Assembly (NCBI GenBank): GCA_038049695.1
Contig: CP142457.1
Span: 60,818,501-60,882,500 of the forward strand
Reading direction: 5' to 3'
Length of the DNA stretch: 64,000 nucleotides
From: Cinnamomum chago
Lineage: Eukaryota; Streptophyta; Magnoliopsida; Laurales; Lauraceae
Shown here in pieces: positions 60,112-64,000 of this stretch. The notes under the pieces are model-generated. The model worked only from the letters and a program-made list of their open reading frames with translations. It did not search any database and was not told the origin of the DNA. How positions within the stretch are numbered: the stretch's first letter is position 1; each line of letters starts with the position of its first letter. Made by a program: the position numbers and the translations under genes.

Positions 60112-61805
60112 TCATGGAAAGACCTCGATGACAGATCGCAAGCCCAACACAGGCAATATCTTGTAATGATTGAAACCTGCTTCAAAAAATATTTTTCTCC
60201 ATTCTTGTTCATCTCTCTCCTTTCCGCTTGAATTCACCATCATCATCACATCAAAGCAGAGCTGTGACTCCTTCAACTTGGGATCAGCTTGTGTAGTGTC
60301 CACAACCATATCCACTATGATTACCTTACCACCCTCCTCTTTAGAGGGGATTGCTTCCTTGCACTGTCTCAGTATCTTTACGCAATGCTCGTCACTCCAA
60401 TCATGAAGAACACACTGCAAAGCATTAGATGAAGATTGTTTAAACAAAAATGGTGCGGTAATTTTCTTTGCGAGGGAGGATTCCATTGAAACAAGTGCTA
60501 AAAAACTGATTCTATAATGTATTCAGACATGAATCCAAATTAGGAACAAGGCACCCATACTAGAATTTTCAATTAAAGACCCACACCAGGAATCAAAGGG
60601 GAGGAAAAGACCTGAACCTAGACTCTATTCAGGATACAAAAATGTACATTCACATAATATATATATGTACTAGTTTGATTTAAATCAATTTCCAATTTGA
60701 TTAAAAATTGTCATAAAATCGATATGAGTTTACAAAAGTTGAAACTTGCTTAAAACCCTGTCATATATATTATCCTGATAACAAAATTTGTAACAATTGT
60801 TACTGCTGAGGATGTAGATTGATTAGATTAGGTATGGACTCTGGATTCATGTTGGGGTTGAGGGGTGTTGATCTGCATCCAGATCCAGATACAACATGGT
60901 TGCTATGCATAGGATCTATCAGTGCCTTTATCAAACTGATATCAGTCACACAGTGTTCAACCCAACCCAACCCTTATCCAGCACCACATGTAAATGCAAT
61001 TTAAAAGCAAGCTAGGTACCTTGAGGAAAACTGCATCAGCCTTAGGGATTGACACGAACATGTCTCCACCAACCAAGTTTATGCCAGTAGTAGTCTTGGG
61101 GGCGGCTGCAACCACATGTGGGAGGTCAAGCACTGTGCAGTTGATGTGTGGGAAGGCCCTGGCAATTGTCGTGGCACTCACACCAGTGCCACCCCCAACA
61201 TCGACTAAGGACCTCACCCCTTGGAAAACCGCACCACACTCATTAACAAGGACTTCCATCAGGATCCTGGAGTCACTAGCCATGGCCTTATTGAAAATAT
61301 TGCTACTCTCAGGGTTCTGGGAGAAGAACTCCCAAAGACCCAGCCCAGTAGCTGTCTCCATGACCGACTCATGCTCTCCTTGGAACCATTTACTTAAGAA
61401 GTCCCATGGATGCAAGAGCACGGAGTTCAGCATCATCTGCAAAAATGGTGTCTGACTCATCCTCGAGTCACTCAAGAGGAGTTTGGATGAAGGTGTGAGA
61501 ACATATCCTTCTTCTCCATCCTCATTCTTCTCCACGGCGAAGAAGCCCGAGTGGACCAGGAGCCGCATGATGCGGCACACATCACCAGCTCTAACCGGGC
61601 CCACCGGGAGTGCCTCGACTAGCTGGGAGTGGGTCATGGGTCGGCCATGATTGTGGATGGTGTCTGGTATCCTAAGCTCAATAGCACATTTGAGAGACAT
61701 GTTACAGATGGACTGCAGTAGGTGGTTCCAAATGTGTGCTTGGGCTTGCAGCAATTCAGGGGCAACCCCTCCTCTTTGAGGGAGCTCAATGGCTACTGGA
61801 CTCAT
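60112..61805 (-). CDS. Plant SAM-dependent O-methyltransferase, COMT-like (copy 3)
   Basis: A close paralogue of copy 1, with the same role: SAM-dependent methylation of a phenolic-type substrate in the cytosol. Exon 1 is 61020-61805 (262 codons), the GT-AG intron 60415-61019 (605 bp), and exon 2 60112-60414, giving 362 aa. The intron sits at the same codon boundary (after AVFLK) in phase 0. Motifs: VDVGGGTG (201-208), LDLPHV (226-231), GGDMFVSIP, the catalytic H266 in VLHDW, and GGKVIIVDMVVD. The first codon of exon 2 encodes Cys263, where copy 1 and most family members have Trp; this residue borders the active site and could alter specificity. The N-terminus (MSPVAIELPQ) and the promoter differ from copy 1, so expression may differ. 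No frameshift or stop is seen. The substrate is unknown. Confidence 0.93.
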
Positions 61806-61925
61806 GTTGAAGCTGTAATAGCTTTTCTAAACAAGCTAAACAAATTGAAAGACAGGAAGAAGATGAAGAAACAATAAAAGTTGGAACTTTTCTTCCTTTG
61901 CTCCAAACTTCATTTCTACACCCCC

Positions 61926-61932
61926 TTATATA
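61926..61932 (-). promoter_or_regulatory. TATA box of OMT copy 3
   Basis: The minus strand reads CCTATATAAGG about 120 bp before the start codon, giving a leader of about 90 nt. This promoter is not alignable by eye with that of copy 1. Confidence 0.5.
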
Positions 61933-64000
61933 GGAATTTTAACATGCATCAGCATAAACATAATGCATTGACAAAAACAGGGAGCATCAATCAGCATATT
62001 TTGAAATTTCAAACTCGTACTGACTGTAGGCAGTGAACCAAGAGGTAATCGCGCAGCCTAATATGACCATTTACAATATGTTGAATTCAAAGAGGAGATT
62101 CATAAATATGTGAATTATTTCAGAAGCATGAACCTCGACCTTGAATAAAATGCAGAAATTATTACCACGCATCTTCTGCATCCCCGTCACTGTCATGGTC
62201 ATCAACCATTATCTTGTTTTTCTTCTTCTTTCTTCCACTTAATAAGTACGCAGATTTTATCAAGTCCATACAGTGGACAGTGAGTGGACCCCTATTCATT
62301 CTGTATGCAGATTCAAACCAAAATTACTTGGGACCTTTACCCCCCTACTTTTGATTAGAAACCCAATTAACCTAAATTAAGAAAAGAAAAGGGCTTGAAA
62401 CCAAACTCGAATCCACACCCACATATTTATTTTTATGTATATAATCTATATATAGTTTAAATGGATCATTGCAGGATTTTCTTGTAGGTGAAGAAAGCAT
62501 TAATGATTGATAGATAATATTTACTTATTGATTTATCATTAATAATTCATAAATCTAATTAGTATTTTCCATTTTTTTAGTAATATCTAAGGAAATGCCC
62601 TAGATTTGAAAATACTCAACACTTTTTGAGAAATGATTTCTTAGGACTTTGTGCACTCTGATGATGAACTCAATAATCCTTTTCTCCTTGTTGAGAGTTG
62701 TATTTCACTTTAATCAAATTACAACCCAAGTCGTACTAGTCACATGAAAACTCATCCAACTGTAAAACAACTATCAAATAATCTCCCATTCAAAGGAATT
62801 GAAACAAGGGAAGACGGGCCAACCATTACTCTAATAGTCACAACTTGGATAAATCAACATGCCATATGCATCTCCACCTCATATCCTTCACGTCATATCC
62901 TTCACTACCTACAAGAAAATACATTTTTTAGCATCGAACTTATAGTGGTGGCCGGACAAAAGAACCGCTATAAGTCACTTACCAAAAAAAAAAGGCCTCT
63001 AGACCCTGCTAAAAGTTTCCTTCGCCGTCCGACTGAAAACCACCCTTGTCTCCTAACTTTTCTGTTTTTCTTTTTTTTTTTCCTTTGTGTAAGTTACTTT
63101 TTGCTCACATCTCATGTTCTCATTTCTACATATCTACTCTACTTGCTCTCAATTGCGAAAATAGCTATGGTCATATATTTACTTTTTTTTGTTTTCTTTC
63201 GAAAAATCTACCGTTGGGCAATGTATTGGGGCCGCCAATCAAGTTTATAATTACTTCTCAATTGCATGAATATTTGGTTTACTTGGTAGGGACAGAGCAC
63301 GGGTTCTTGTGCTAGTGTACTTATGTGAACAAACCGTACCTAACCGTTAAGGTTATCATTGTATTACTAACGAGGTTATCATTGTATTACTCACGAGGAG
63401 AAAATCGTTGGTCTTGCACAAAATTCGACTTGTGCTGGTGCCCAATCCAGATATTCTGGGAAATTGAAAGGCCAGTGGGGAGTCCTTGGTCAAATTCCAA
63501 CCAACTCATTACGTAGACAATTGTAAAGCTTTGCCTATCTTCAATGCCCTGTAGGAAATAGATAAGACTGTCGTCGGCTGCAGGGTTGTAGGTCTGCTTG
63601 TCTTTCTTCAATGTTCTGGCCAAATCGAAAGCATCTTATACAGATTAAAGATAGGACTGCATGATGTCAGCATGAACATTAGTTCCTAAACTAAGTAGAT
63701 GGTTAATCCACATTCAGGTGGGCTTGACAGACTTGGAAACTTTTGCAGCCAAATTATACTTTGACATATATAAGACAAAACGGAACACTTCCAAGCCCAC
63801 AATGGGCTTGACAATGCCTAGCCCACGTTGTGCCAGATTTGAGCTGTACTTTTAGGGCCACATTCACTTATCTTACACTCAACCTAACTACCAAATACAT
63901 ATCCTAGAACGGAATCGCAATCCAGTCATTTCATATCATTTAATTGACTTGAGAAAACGGTGCCAATCTGAGCCCACCGCACGCCTAGGGTTTCAAACTT
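61933..64000. other. Intergenic DNA right of OMT copy 3
   Basis: No gene is recognised. The open frame 62,744-63,250 crosses low-complexity T-rich DNA and shows no domain. The stretch 62,766-62,820 resembles 54,775-54,825. A CACTA-like end begins at 62,903. From 63,343 to about 63,990 the sequence repeats the spacer on the 3' side of OMT copy 3, so a further OMT would be expected beyond the window. A 23-24-bp stretch, GGTTATCATTGTATTACT and flanking bases, is tandemly doubled near 63,350-63,397. Confidence 0.55.
62903..62975 (+). mobile_element. CACTA-like (En/Spm) terminus, degenerate
   Basis: CACTACCTACAAGAAAATA resembles the plant CACTA end CACTACAAGAAAA with a small internal insertion. 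It is followed by the subterminal inverted pair CTTATAGTGG and CCGCTATAAG, typical of these elements. No matching opposite end (CTTGTAGTG) is present downstream in the window, so this is a fragment or a diverged copy. Confidence 0.45.

Noticed and set aside
62744..63250. 168-codon open frame
   Set aside because: It runs through low-complexity T-rich DNA and a transposon terminus, and no domain is visible.

Overview
The window is nuclear DNA of a flowering plant. Two genes carry introns and encode plant phenolic O-methyltransferases (OMTs). There is a complete plant PIF/Harbinger DNA transposon, a solo LTR with a target-site duplication, a CACTA-like terminus and AT-rich intergenic DNA. There is no bacterial-style operon, CRISPR array, rRNA gene or intact tRNA gene. 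The species cannot be named from the sequence alone.

Region 1 (1-42,240) is one long head-to-tail tandem array of a roughly 2.66-kb unit. Sixteen units are visible: the left end runs off the window and the last unit is truncated. Units 1-6 form three copies of a 5.3-kb A-B dimer (a higher-order repeat). Inside unit 6 the array switches to a C-type monomer that continues to unit 16. Each unit contains a segment of about 1.15 kb with hAT-like termini rich in GGAACC/GGACCC motifs, a short tRNA-like (box B) stretch, and an internal direct duplication of about 200 bp carrying two strong palindromes. I find no credible protein gene here; the open frames are short, shift between copies and cross unit boundaries.

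Region 2 (about 42.3-54.8 kb) is an OMT neighbourhood on the minus strand. OMT copy 1 is intact (44,951-46,832, two exons, 357 aa). OMT copy 2 is a pseudogene (48,938-52,294) with several frameshifts and no second exon seen. A 2,576-bp solo LTR (49,542-52,117) splits it and itself carries a long foldback.

Region 3 (54,855-58,567) is a 3.7-kb PIF/Harbinger element with long terminal inverted repeats, a Myb/SANT-like ORF1 and a full-length DDE transposase.

Region 4 (58.6-64.0 kb) holds a second intact OMT (60,112-61,805, 362 aa). The DNA downstream of that gene (58.69-59.76 kb) is repeated at 63.34-63.99 kb, which predicts another OMT copy just past the right edge. The locus looks like a tandemly duplicated specialised-metabolism OMT cluster repeatedly invaded by mobile elements and bordered by a macrosatellite. 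The gene products would be cytosolic SAM-dependent methyltransferases acting on phenolic or related specialised metabolites; their exact substrates cannot be read from the sequence.
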